Below the pieces are notes generated by a model that saw only the letters and a program-made list of their open reading frames with translations, had not been told where the DNA came from and did no database searches. Positions 34,886 through 43,492 of a stretch of 64,000 nt of DNA are shown here, one piece after another (the stretch's first letter is position 1; every line of letters starts with the position of its first letter). A program made the position numbers and the translations under genes. The stretch comes from JAWKWH01 sp963669455 (GTDB taxonomy: Bacteria > Pseudomonadota > Alphaproteobacteria > Rhizobiales > Rhizobiaceae), in the NCBI GenBank assembly GCA_963669455.1, contig OY770026.1, forward strand, positions 3,596,001-3,660,000, given 5' to 3'.

Positions 34886-37429
34886 TTACAGCGACCTTGC
34901 CACCTCTTCCACGCGGAAGGCTTCGATCACATCGCCGGCGCGGATATCGTCGTAATTGGCAAAGGCCATGCCGCATTCCTGACCGCCCGGCACCTCGGCC
35001 ACCTCGTCCTTGAAGCGCTTCAGTGTTTTCAGTGTGCCTTCGTGGATCACGACATCGTCGCGCACCAGGCGCACGCCGGCGCCACGCTCGACCTTGCCTT
35101 CGGTGACCCGGCAACCGGCAACCTTGCCGACCTTGGTGATGTTGAAGACTTCGAGAATTTCCGCATTGCCCAGGAAGGTTTCGCGGCGCTCCGGCGACAG
35201 CATACCCGACATCGCCTGTTTCACATCGTCGACGAGATCGTAGATGATGTTGTAGTAGCGGATTTCGGTTCCGGTCTGGGCTGCCAGTTCGCGTGCCTGT
35301 TTGTTGGCGCGGACATTAAAGCCCATGATCGCGGCATTCGATGCCTCGGCAAGCGAAATGTCGCTTTCGGTGATGCCGCCGGCACCGGAATGTACGATGC
35401 GCGCCTGGACCTCATCGGTTCCAAGTTTTTCAAGCGCACCGGAAATCGCCTCGATAGAGCCCTGCACATCGCCCTTGATGACCAGCGGGAACTCCTTGAC
35501 GCCGCTGGTTTGCAACTGCGTCATCATCTGTTCCAGCGAACCGCGCTGACCGGCCTGTTTGGCGACGGCCATTTCACGCGATTTGCGCTGGCGGTACTCG
35601 GAAATCTCGCGCGCCTGCGCCTCATTTTCAACAACGGCAAAGCGGTCGCCCGCCTGCGGCGTTCCCTGAAGGCCCAGAACCTCGATCGGCATCGCCGGGC
35701 CAACCTGTTTCATCTGCTCGCCGCGATCATTGATCAGCGCACGTACCCGGCCCCACTCGTCGCCTGCAACGACAATGTCGCCGGTATTCAGCGTGCCTGC
35801 CTGAACGAGCACGGTCGCAACCGATCCGCGGCCCTTGTCAAGCTTGGCTTCGATGACGACGCCTTCGGCGGTGCGGTCCGGATTGGCTTTCAGTTCCAGC
35901 AATTCCGACTGCAAGAGGATCGTTTCCAAAAGCTTGTCCAGATTGGTGCCCTTGATTGCCGAGACCTCGACATCGAGCACTTCACCGCCCATAGATTCAA
36001 CAAACACTTCGTGCTGTAGAAGTTCGGTGCGCACCTTGTTTGCATCCGCCTCCGGCTTGTCGATCTTGTTGATCGCAACGATCATCGGCACTTCGGCCGC
36101 CTTGGCGTGATTGATTGATTCGATGGTCTGCGGCATCACGCTGTCATCGGCGGCCACCACCAGAATGGCGACATCGGTCGCCTGCGCACCGCGTGCGCGC
36201 ATCGCGGTAAACGCTGCGTGGCCAGGCGTATCGATGAAGGTGACCTTCTGGCCATCCTTTTCAACCTGATAGGCGCCGATATGCTGGGTAATGCCGCCGG
36301 CCTCGCCTGATACGACATTGGCATTGCGGATTGCATCAAGCAGCGACGTCTTGCCGTGATCGACATGGCCCATGATCGTTACCACCGGCGGACGCGACTT
36401 TAGGTCTTCCGGCTTGTCCTCGATATTGAACAGACCTTCCTCAATATCGGAATCGGACACGCGTTTGACCGTATGCCCAAACTCCGATGCGATCAGCTCG
36501 GCCGTGTCGGCATCGATTACATCGCCGGGTTTCAGCATCTGCCCCTGCTGCATCATGAATTTGACCACGTCGACGGACCGCTCCGTCATGCGGCCGGCAA
36601 GCTCCTGAACCGTGATCGTCTCCGGCAACGTGACTTCGCGCGAAATCTTTTCACGCGGTTCCTGGTTCTGGGCGCGTTTGAATTTTTCCTGACGCCGGCG
36701 CATCGAAGACAGTGAGCGGCCCCGGGTTTCTTCGCCCGACAATGCCCGGTTCAAGGTCAACTTGCCTCTGCGGCGATCGTCTGTTCTTGGTCTTGCTGCC
36801 GGCCGGCCGGCATCGGATTTCGGCGGCGCTCCCCGTTTTCCAGGCGGATTTCCCCGTCCGCGGCTGCTGGCATCCTCTTCGGGTGCGGCTTGCGGCTCTG
36901 GTGTGCGTTTGCGCGCTTCTTCCTCTGCCCGGCGGCGCGCTTCCGCCTCAGCGGCAAGCCTTGCTTCTTCCTCGGCCTGGCGACGGGCTGATTCTTCGCG
37001 TTCGCGTTCGCGGCGGGATTCTTCCTCAACGCGCTGTTTCGCCTCGATGGCCGCCTGTTCGCGTTCTTCAACTTCACGCACCTTTGCGCCCTCAAGCGCA
37101 CGGCGGCGGGCTTCCATCTCGTTGCTGGAAAGCTCGTTTAGAACCATGCCCGCCTTGTCGGCAGGTTTTGGCTTTGGCGGCGCTTCGGGGGCCGGTGCCG
37201 GACTTGGTGCCGGGGCAGCACGCTTTTTCAAAACAACCGGAGGCGCTGCTTCGGTCTCACCTGGTTTGGTAAACTTGCGTTTCTTGGTTTCGACGACAAC
37301 AGACTTCGTGCGCCCGTGCGAGAAATTCTGGCGCACGGTTCCCTGCTCAACGCCTGGCCGCTTCAGGGTTAAGGTTTTTTTCGAGCTGACGCTCAGCGTC
37401 TTGTCGTCACCAGATTTAGTATCACTCAT
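34886..37429 (-). CDS. infB: Translation initiation factor IF-2
   Basis: 847 aa from the ATG at 37429, with AAGGACT upstream. A long charged, low-complexity N-terminus (Glu/Arg/Ala repeats to about 240) leads to IF2 domains and the GTPase domain with G1 GHVDHGKTS, G3 DTPGH and G4 NKID. It positions initiator tRNA. It lies 10 bp after the ylxR-like gene. Confidence 0.97.
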   Translation of the reverse strand: MSDTKSGDDKTLSVSSKKTLTLKRPGVEQGTVRQNFSHGRTKSVVVETKKRKFTKPGETEAAPPVVLKKRAAPAPSPAPAPEAPPKPKPADKAGMVLNELSSNEMEARRRALEGAKVREVEEREQAAIEAKQRVEEESRREREREESARRQAEEEARLAAEAEARRRAEEEARKRTPEPQAAPEEDASSRGRGNPPGKRGAPPKSDAGRPAARPRTDDRRRGKLTLNRALSGEETRGRSLSSMRRRQEKFKRAQNQEPREKISREVTLPETITVQELAGRMTERSVDVVKFMMQQGQMLKPGDVIDADTAELIASEFGHTVKRVSDSDIEEGLFNIEDKPEDLKSRPPVVTIMGHVDHGKTSLLDAIRNANVVSGEAGGITQHIGAYQVEKDGQKVTFIDTPGHAAFTAMRARGAQATDVAILVVAADDSVMPQTIESINHAKAAEVPMIVAINKIDKPEADANKVRTELLQHEVFVESMGGEVLDVEVSAIKGTNLDKLLETILLQSELLELKANPDRTAEGVVIEAKLDKGRGSVATVLVQAGTLNTGDIVVAGDEWGRVRALINDRGEQMKQVGPAMPIEVLGLQGTPQAGDRFAVVENEAQAREISEYRQRKSREMAVAKQAGQRGSLEQMMTQLQTSGVKEFPLVIKGDVQGSIEAISGALEKLGTDEVQARIVHSGAGGITESDISLAEASNAAIMGFNVRANKQARELAAQTGTEIRYYNIIYDLVDDVKQAMSGMLSPERRETFLGNAEILEVFNITKVGKVAGCRVTEGKVERGAGVRLVRDDVVIHEGTLKTLKRFKDEVAEVPGGQECGMAFANYDDIRAGDVIEAFRVEEVARSL

Positions 37430-37439
37430 TGCAAGTCCT

Positions 37440-38075
37440 TTACGACGCCATTTTGTCTGCTGGCGCAACCATTTCGCCGTTGTCCCCGTCGGGTACTTCC
37501 CGGTATGCGAGAAGCAACTTCACGCGTTTCAACGCCGCCCGGCCAGCTGATCCGGCAAGCAAGGCTGCATGTATTACATTTGTGCCGCCCAATGCCAAAC
37601 TCAATTCCCCTTCGGAGAAAAGTTTGAAGGCTGCTATTTCCGGCCCGCCAGCCAATTTCACGGCGCGACGGGCTTTGCGAAGCTTATGCTCGCCATCATC
37701 GGAGGCTTCCTGCGCGTGCAGTACAGCCAATGCCGAACCTCTGCGAACTTCTGCGTCGACCTTGGCCGCCCCCAGCGCCAGGCCACCGGCCTTGCGGGCA
37801 AGTCCGATTGCGCCCAATGCGGAGCGGGCCAGCAAAGCATCAACCATCGCGCCAAGATCGTCGCCCGGCTTCACCTTGGTGCGAAGTGCCCGGGCAAACA
37901 TATTCTTGCTCGCGGCAAGATCAACATTTCGCCGCGTTCCCGTAACCCAGCAGCCGCGTCCGGGCAAGCTTTGCTTGAGATCCGGAACGACCACGCCGTC
38001 AGGGCCGGCGACAAAACGGATCAGACGATCACGTTCGCCATGTTGTCTGGTTACGATGCAGGTGCGATCGTTCAT
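37440..38075 (-). CDS. YlxR-like RNA-binding protein with an L7Ae-like domain
   Basis: 211 aa. The N-terminal DUF448/YlxR part (RTCIVTRQHGERDRLIRFV ... LPGRGCWVTG) is fused to an L7Ae-like part (LARKAGGLALGAAKVDAEVRRG). Alphaproteobacteria often have this fusion between nusA and infB. It probably binds RNA in ribosome assembly or transcription. Confidence 0.9.
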   Translation of the reverse strand: MNDRTCIVTRQHGERDRLIRFVAGPDGVVVPDLKQSLPGRGCWVTGTRRNVDLAASKNMFARALRTKVKPGDDLGAMVDALLARSALGAIGLARKAGGLALGAAKVDAEVRRGSALAVLHAQEASDDGEHKLRKARRAVKLAGGPEIAAFKLFSEGELSLALGGTNVIHAALLAGSAGRAALKRVKLLLAYREVPDGDNGEMVAPADKMAS

Positions 38076-38098
38076 GCCGGAGAGCCACCGTTCCCGAC

Positions 38099-39709
38099 CT
38101 ACGCTGCGTCAACCGAAGCAGCTTCATCAGCCGCCTCGGTTTCTTCATCACCGGCCAAGTCTTCTTCCGTGATCCATCCCATCTTAAGCCGGGCCGCCAA
38201 CACCATCTGCTCGGCATCTCCGCGGGCAACATTATGCTTGGTGAACACACCATCGAAGAAGGTTGTTTCTCCGTCTTTGCGCTCTTTCCAACCGACCAGA
38301 TCATCGACGGCGTAACCGGCAAAATCCTCAATCGTTTTCACATCGTCTTCACCAAGCGTCACCATCATTGCTGTGGTAATGCCGGGAACCTCGCGAAGAT
38401 CGTCTTCGACGCCCAGTTCCTTGCGCTTGGCATCGAGCTCGGCTTCGATACGCTCCAGATATTCACGGGCGCGCATCTGGATTTCTTCTGCGGTTTCGCC
38501 GTCAAATCCGTCGATGGAGGAAATCTCGTCTGATTCCACATAGGCGACTTCCTCGACGCTGGAAAAGCCTTCAGACGCCAACACCTGACCGACCATTTCG
38601 TCGACATTGAGCGCTTCCATAAACAGGGCCGACCGTTCGACGAATTCCTTCTGGCGGCGCGCCGATTCCTCTTCCTCAGTCAGGATGTCGATATCCCAGC
38701 CGGTTAGCTGTGAGGCCAGGCGGACATTTTGACCACGGCGGCCAATGGCCAGCGACAATTGCTCATCGGGAACCACCACTTCGATACGTTCGGCATCCTC
38801 ATCCAAGACGACCTTGGCGACCTCGGCTGGTTGCAACGCATTGACAATGAAAGACGCGGCGTTGTCGTTCCAGGGGATGATATCGATTTTCTCGCCCTGC
38901 AACTCGCCGACAACCGCCTGTACCCGGCTGCCGCGCATACCGACGCAGGCGCCGACCGGATCAATGGACGAATCGCTCGAAATCACGGCGATCTTGGCGC
39001 GCGAACCAGGGTCACGGGCGACCGAGCGGATCTCGATGATGCCATCATAGATTTCCGGCACTTCCATCGTGAACAGTTTGGTCATGAATTGCGGGTGGGT
39101 ACGCGATAAAAATATCTGCGGGCCGCGCTGCTCGCGGCGAACATCATAAACATAGGCGCGGACGCGGTCTCCATATTTGAAGTTTTCGCGCGGGATCATC
39201 TCGTCGCGGCGAATGATTGCCTCGCCGCGGCCAAGGTCAACAACGACATTGCCGTATTCGACGCGCTTGACCGAACCATTGACGATTTCACCAATGCGGT
39301 CCTTATATTCCTCATACTGGCGATCGCGCTCGGCTTCGCGCACCTTCTGCACGATGACCTGCTTTGCCGATTGGGCAGCTATTCTGCCGAAATCCATCGG
39401 CGGGAGCTGTTCGGCAATTGAATCACCGACTTGCGCATCCGGATTGCGGTGACACGCATCCTGCAGCGATATTTCGCGCGCCGGCTCCTCGACTGTTTCG
39501 ACAACCTCCATCAGGCGCTGCAGTTTCATCTCACCGGTCGCCGGGTTGATGTCGGCGCGGATATTGGTCTCCTGGCCATACCGGGAACGCGCCGCTTTTT
39601 GGATCGCATCGGCCATCGCATCGATAACGATGTCCTTGTCGATTGATTTTTCGCGGGCTACCGCATCCGCAATCTGGATGAGTTCCAGCCTGTTTGCACT
39701 GACTGCCAT
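38099..39709 (-). CDS. nusA: Transcription termination/antitermination factor NusA
   Basis: 536 aa. N-terminal RNAP-binding domain, S1 (EIVNGSVKRVEYGNVVVDLG), two KH domains (CVGMRGSRVQAVVGEL; AIGRRGQNVRLASQL) and acidic C-terminal repeats. It modulates pausing and termination. It follows rimP by 53 bp. Confidence 0.97.
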   Translation of the reverse strand: MAVSANRLELIQIADAVAREKSIDKDIVIDAMADAIQKAARSRYGQETNIRADINPATGEMKLQRLMEVVETVEEPAREISLQDACHRNPDAQVGDSIAEQLPPMDFGRIAAQSAKQVIVQKVREAERDRQYEEYKDRIGEIVNGSVKRVEYGNVVVDLGRGEAIIRRDEMIPRENFKYGDRVRAYVYDVRREQRGPQIFLSRTHPQFMTKLFTMEVPEIYDGIIEIRSVARDPGSRAKIAVISSDSSIDPVGACVGMRGSRVQAVVGELQGEKIDIIPWNDNAASFIVNALQPAEVAKVVLDEDAERIEVVVPDEQLSLAIGRRGQNVRLASQLTGWDIDILTEEEESARRQKEFVERSALFMEALNVDEMVGQVLASEGFSSVEEVAYVESDEISSIDGFDGETAEEIQMRAREYLERIEAELDAKRKELGVEDDLREVPGITTAMMVTLGEDDVKTIEDFAGYAVDDLVGWKERKDGETTFFDGVFTKHNVARGDAEQMVLAARLKMGWITEEDLAGDEETEAADEAASVDAA

Positions 39710-39762
39710 TGTTGTCTCCCTGGCATTTTAGCCGCAACAACACCGTTGCGGCATATCGATTT

Positions 39763-40404
39763 CTACGTCCCGGTTTTCAAATTCTTCTCTGACCGCCCGC
39801 CCGACCGGCGCTCCTTCTTGCGCTGCTGGCGCAACTTCTTGTCAAGTTTCAAGGCATCGCGCACAAGATCGTCGGTGAGGATCAACCGCGCCTCGGCGAT
39901 TGTCTCGAATGAAATACGAACGTTTGGCTCGTCACTATCGCTGGCGGCATCGCGTTCAACCACAAAACCGGTCCCGTCAACATCGGTGATCCGGCCGCGA
40001 AACCGCTTGCGGTCTGCGACCAGGACTGTCGTTTCCAGTTTGGCAAGATGGCCCTGCCAGTCGCGAAAATCCGACTTTCTGACCAGGGGCCGGTCGATAC
40101 CAGGTGACGATATTTCCAGGTGATAGGCCTGATCGACCGGATCTTCGACATCAAGCACCGGCGACAAGGCCCGGCTTAGTTCCTCGCAATCCTCAACGGC
40201 CATCGAACCATCTGGGCGTTCGGCCATGATCTGCAATGTCAGGCCGTTTTGGCCAGACAGCCGCACGCGAACCAGCCTGAACTGCATTGACTCGATCACC
40301 GGTTCGACGATCAAAGCGATGCGCGCGTCGACGCCCGTCTCGCGCACAATGCGCGCTTCGGTTGCAACCTTTCCAGTATCTGTCTTCGCGCCCGGCTGAT
40401 TCAA
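39763..40404 (-). CDS. rimP: Ribosome maturation factor RimP
   Basis: 213 aa from the TTG at 40404, chosen because GGAGAAG stands 4 nt before it; a GTG at 40428 adds 8 residues but has no site. The RimP core is ISSPGIDRPLVRKSDF. It is needed for 30S maturation. First gene of the rimP-nusA-ylxR-infB-rbfA-truB operon. Confidence 0.93.
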   Translation of the reverse strand: MNQPGAKTDTGKVATEARIVRETGVDARIALIVEPVIESMQFRLVRVRLSGQNGLTLQIMAERPDGSMAVEDCEELSRALSPVLDVEDPVDQAYHLEISSPGIDRPLVRKSDFRDWQGHLAKLETTVLVADRKRFRGRITDVDGTGFVVERDAASDSDEPNVRISFETIAEARLILTDDLVRDALKLDKKLRQQRKKERRSGGRSEKNLKTGT

Positions 40405-40442
40405 GCCACTTCTCCAATTGGCCGCCACCGGTCGTCCGGTAA

Positions 40443-40475
40443 CAAAAAAGAGCGGGACCGGGTGGACCCACTCTT
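40443..40475 (-). terminator. Intrinsic-terminator hairpin in the rimP leader
   Basis: The minus strand reads AAGAGTGGG, a 10-nt loop, CCCGCTCTT, then TTTT. The 9-bp stem has one GU pair and ends in a clean six-U tract, 39 nt before the rimP start. It may terminate the metK-trmB operon, or act as an attenuator of the nusA operon, since a predicted promoter lies just upstream. Confidence 0.8.
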
Positions 40476-40501
40476 CGTCTTAAGACCAAGAATTTGACAC
40501 C

Positions 40502-40530
40502 CATATAAGCTGAATCGGGAGCCGTTGCAA
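40502..40530 (-). promoter_or_regulatory. Predicted promoter of the rimP-nusA operon
   Basis: On the minus strand TTGCAA (40530-40525), a 17-bp spacer and TATATG (40507-40502). The start would be near 40495, so the transcript would pass the terminator hairpin at 40475-40443 at once. Confidence 0.45.
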
Positions 40531-40693
40531 GTGATGCCGCATCGTTTCGATGCGCATCCCGGCGCACTATGTCATCTGCCGGTTATCATTGGAAAATACC
40601 ATGGGTCGTGGTCAGGATTTAGCGAATGGCTGCGGCTTGTTCAAAAGAGCTTACCGACGGTTTTCGCCTCGTCATTCAACCCCGCATAGCCGG

Positions 40694-41392
40694 TTATTTG
40701 CGCTCAAATCGCAAATAGGCGGGTTTTCTGCCGTCGCGCAGGGCCTTGGCCTCATAGCGCGTTCCAGGCCAACCTGGATATGGCTCGTTCCAATCGGCGG
40801 CGGTTTCGGCAGGCCAGTTAAATTTTGGATGGTCGTGACAGTGTTTCAGTGTCCAGTTGACATAGGTATCGATGTCGGAGGCGAAGCGGAATATCGCGCC
40901 GGGCAGCATTACCCGGGCAAAGCGATCCAGATTCGCAGGGCTGACAAAGCGCCGTTTCCAGTGCTTTTTCTTTGGCCAGGGGTCGGGATATAGCAGGTCG
41001 ATACCGGCAAGGCAGCGATCGGGCAGCCAATCGAGAAGTTGCGTTGCATCATCGTCATAGAGGCGAAGGTTTGACGGCAAATCGCCGCCCAGGGCTGCTG
41101 CAAGCTTGGCCATTCCGTTGATAAACGGTTCAACGCCGATGAAGCCGGTGTCGCGGTGCTCGCGCAATTGGTGGAGCAGGTGCTCGCCGCCACCAAAGCC
41201 GATTTCCAGATGGACGTGCTTTACCGGCGCGCCGAACAGTTCTGTCAGTTTGGTGGATTTTGGTGCGGCAAGATCAATAGCCAGCCTAGCCAGACAGGTT
41301 TTGAGTGCGTGGGCCTGCTTCGCGCGTAAAGGCTTGCCGCGGCGGCGGCCGAAAAATGCTTCCGTCGACCGTTTCTGCCACTCGCCCGCCAT
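40694..41392 (-). CDS. trmB: tRNA (guanine-N7-)-methyltransferase TrmB
   Basis: 232 aa. SAM motif LEIGFGGGEHLLHQL, the family motif DLLYPDPWPKKKHWKRRFV and C-terminal GTRYEAKALR. It forms m7G46 in tRNA. 22 bp after metK. Confidence 0.96.
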   Translation of the reverse strand: MAGEWQKRSTEAFFGRRRGKPLRAKQAHALKTCLARLAIDLAAPKSTKLTELFGAPVKHVHLEIGFGGGEHLLHQLREHRDTGFIGVEPFINGMAKLAAALGGDLPSNLRLYDDDATQLLDWLPDRCLAGIDLLYPDPWPKKKHWKRRFVSPANLDRFARVMLPGAIFRFASDIDTYVNWTLKHCHDHPKFNWPAETAADWNEPYPGWPGTRYEAKALRDGRKPAYLRFERK

Positions 41393-41414
41393 GGTTTGTT
41401 TGAACGCGTCTTGC

Positions 41415-42680
41415 TTAAGCGCCAGCCAGCGCTTGCTTCAGCGGCTTTGCCAGATCGGTCTTTTCCCAGGAAAACGATCCGTCACGCCCGGTTTTCCGGC
41501 CGAAATGCCCGTAGGCTGCAGTTTTGGCATAAATCGGTTTGTTCAAATCCAGATGCTTGCGGATGCCGGTTGGCGACAGGTCCATGACCTCGCGCAGCGC
41601 TTTTTCCAGCTTCTCTTCGTCAACCTTACCGGTTCCGTGCAGATCGACATAGATCGACAATGGCTGGGCCACGCCAATCGCGTAGGAAAGCTGTATCGTG
41701 CAGCGTTCGGCGAGTTTTGCGGCGACGACATTTTTTGCCAGATAGCGGGCGGCGTAAGCTGCCGACCGGTCCACCTTGGTTGTATCCTTGCCCGAGAAGG
41801 CACCGCCACCGTGGGGAGCAGCGCCGCCATAGGTATCGACTATGATCTTGCGGCCCGTCAGTCCGGCATCACCATCAGGACCGCCAACGACAAACTTGCC
41901 GGTTGGATTGACGAACCAATTGCAGTCATCGGCGATTTTCAATCCGTTGAGCGCTGATCGGACATAGGGTTCGACCACACGGCGGACATCGGCCGATTCC
42001 CAACTTTCGTCGAGATGCTGGGTCGAAACGACGATTTCTGTCACTTCCTCCGGCATGCCATTGCAGTAACGCACCGTGACCTGGCTTTTGGAATCCGGCC
42101 CAAGTGATGCGGCTTCGCCCTCGCCGGCATGGCGGGCGGCGGCAAGAACTTCCAGTATCTTGTGGCTATAGTAGATCGGCGCCGGCATGAGTTCTGGGGT
42201 TTCGCGGCATGCGTAACCGAACATGATGCCCTGATCACCGGCACCTTCTTCACCCTGCGCATCAGCGGCATTGTCAACGCCCTGTCCGATGTCGGGTGAC
42301 TGGCCATGCAGGAGAACATCTATCCTGGCTGTCTTCCAGTGAAATCCGGTTTGTTCATAGCCGATTGCCTTGATCGCCCGGCGCGCGGCAGACCTGAACC
42401 GTGACGGATTGATCACCGGATTGCCGGATGCATCCTTGACCAGAACGCCGCCCTTTTTCTTAAGCAGTGTTTCTGGAACCCGCACTTCGCCGGCAATCAC
42501 CACCCGGTTGGTTGTCGTCAGCGTTTCGCAGGCAACACGAACCTTCCAGGTGTCCATCCCGGTTTTGCGTGCCTCACGATAGATCAGGTCGACAATCTCG
42601 TCTGAAATCCGGTCGCAGACCTTGTCGGGATGCCCTTCCGACACCGATTCACTGGTAAAATAGTAGTCGCTACGCGCCAC
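41415..42680 (-). CDS. metK: S-adenosylmethionine synthetase
   Basis: 421 aa from the GTG at 42680, with GAAGGAA 7 nt before it; the longer frame adds 13 unconserved residues. Signatures are GHPDKVCDRISD, GDQGIMFGYAC and the P-loop-like GGGAFSGKDTTKVDRS. It makes SAM, which trmB and other methyltransferases of the region use. No riboswitch was recognised upstream. Confidence 0.97.
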   Translation of the reverse strand: MARSDYYFTSESVSEGHPDKVCDRISDEIVDLIYREARKTGMDTWKVRVACETLTTTNRVVIAGEVRVPETLLKKKGGVLVKDASGNPVINPSRFRSAARRAIKAIGYEQTGFHWKTARIDVLLHGQSPDIGQGVDNAADAQGEEGAGDQGIMFGYACRETPELMPAPIYYSHKILEVLAAARHAGEGEAASLGPDSKSQVTVRYCNGMPEEVTEIVVSTQHLDESWESADVRRVVEPYVRSALNGLKIADDCNWFVNPTGKFVVGGPDGDAGLTGRKIIVDTYGGAAPHGGGAFSGKDTTKVDRSAAYAARYLAKNVVAAKLAERCTIQLSYAIGVAQPLSIYVDLHGTGKVDEEKLEKALREVMDLSPTGIRKHLDLNKPIYAKTAAYGHFGRKTGRDGSFSWEKTDLAKPLKQALAGA

Positions 42681-42884
42681 GGAATATTCCTTCTTCGCTA
42701 AAACCTTCAAACTCAGCATAGAGCCGTCTACCCCGTCACCGGCCTTGGAGGCGACAGTGCTGGCTGTTTGCTATGAGTGGCGAACTGTCGAAAACTGATG
42801 ACTGATCGTTCCGGGCGCATCTGTTAGCCAAGTATGGCCGACCACGTCAAGCAAAGCTTTGACTGGCGCCCATCTATAGCCATG

Positions 42885-42912
42885 CAAAAACGCTCGTCCG
42901 CCAGACGAGCGT
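42885..42912 (-). terminator. Intrinsic terminator of the XRE gene
   Basis: ACGCTCGTC and GACGAGCGT form a perfect 9-bp stem with a 5-nt loop, followed by five Us on the minus strand, 41 nt past the stop codon. Confidence 0.85.
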
Positions 42913-42952
42913 CCTCTTTTCCTGCCGGGATAGGCCTGTTGGCGCTGTCCCT

Positions 42953-43366
42953 TTACGTGTTTGTGTCGGTCGACAATGCCTTCACAAGATCGATGATCTT
43001 TTTTCGTACCTTGTCGTCTGTAATCTTCACAAAAGAGCGGTTGAGCTGCAAGCCTTCCGCACTATTGAGAAAATCGACAACATAGGTGGTCGAACTGTCT
43101 TCAGCCAATCCGGAATTTTCGGCCTGCTGGCCTGGTGCATCCTCGAAGAAAAACGATACCGGAACACCAAGAACAGTAGAAATAGCCTGAAGACGGCTTG
43201 CCCCAACTCTGTTCGTTCCCTTCTCGTACTTCTGGATTTGTTGAAACGTAATACCCAGACCCTCGCCAAGCTTTTCCTGACTCATGCCCAGCATGTTACG
43301 TCTCAACCGGATTCGACTTCCCACATGTATATCGATCGGATTTGGTTTCTTTTTGTTCACGATCAT
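42953..43366 (-). CDS. XRE-family transcriptional regulator
   Basis: 137 aa. A Cro/CI-type HTH at about residues 15-70 (RIRLRRNMLGMSQEKLGEGLGITFQQIQKYEKGTNRVG) is followed by a conserved C-terminal half. A protein like this stands before metK in many Rhizobiales, but its target is not known to me. It has its own terminator. Confidence 0.9.
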   Translation of the reverse strand: MIVNKKKPNPIDIHVGSRIRLRRNMLGMSQEKLGEGLGITFQQIQKYEKGTNRVGASRLQAISTVLGVPVSFFFEDAPGQQAENSGLAEDSSTTYVVDFLNSAEGLQLNRSFVKITDDKVRKKIIDLVKALSTDTNT

Positions 43367-43492
43367 TAATTTCCCAACCGTTTGATACGGCTTCTCTAGT
43401 TGCCTCCTGTCCGGCGGCGTTTTGTTGCCAACGAACCAGAAGTTTCCGTCAATACGACGAAGCCGCCAGTATGTTACGCGATTTTGCGACCG

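Noticed and set aside
34820..36019. Plus-strand open frame of 399 codons
   Set aside because: It lies antisense to infB, which has clear IF-2 motifs. High GC at codon position 3 keeps the opposite strand open.
41106..41957. Plus-strand open frame of 283 codons
   Set aside because: Spans the antisense of trmB and metK; both are certain genes.
42681..42884. SAM riboswitch before metK
   Set aside because: No SAM-II or SAM/SAH core could be traced; the stretch lies between the XRE terminator and the metK start, without a clear structure.
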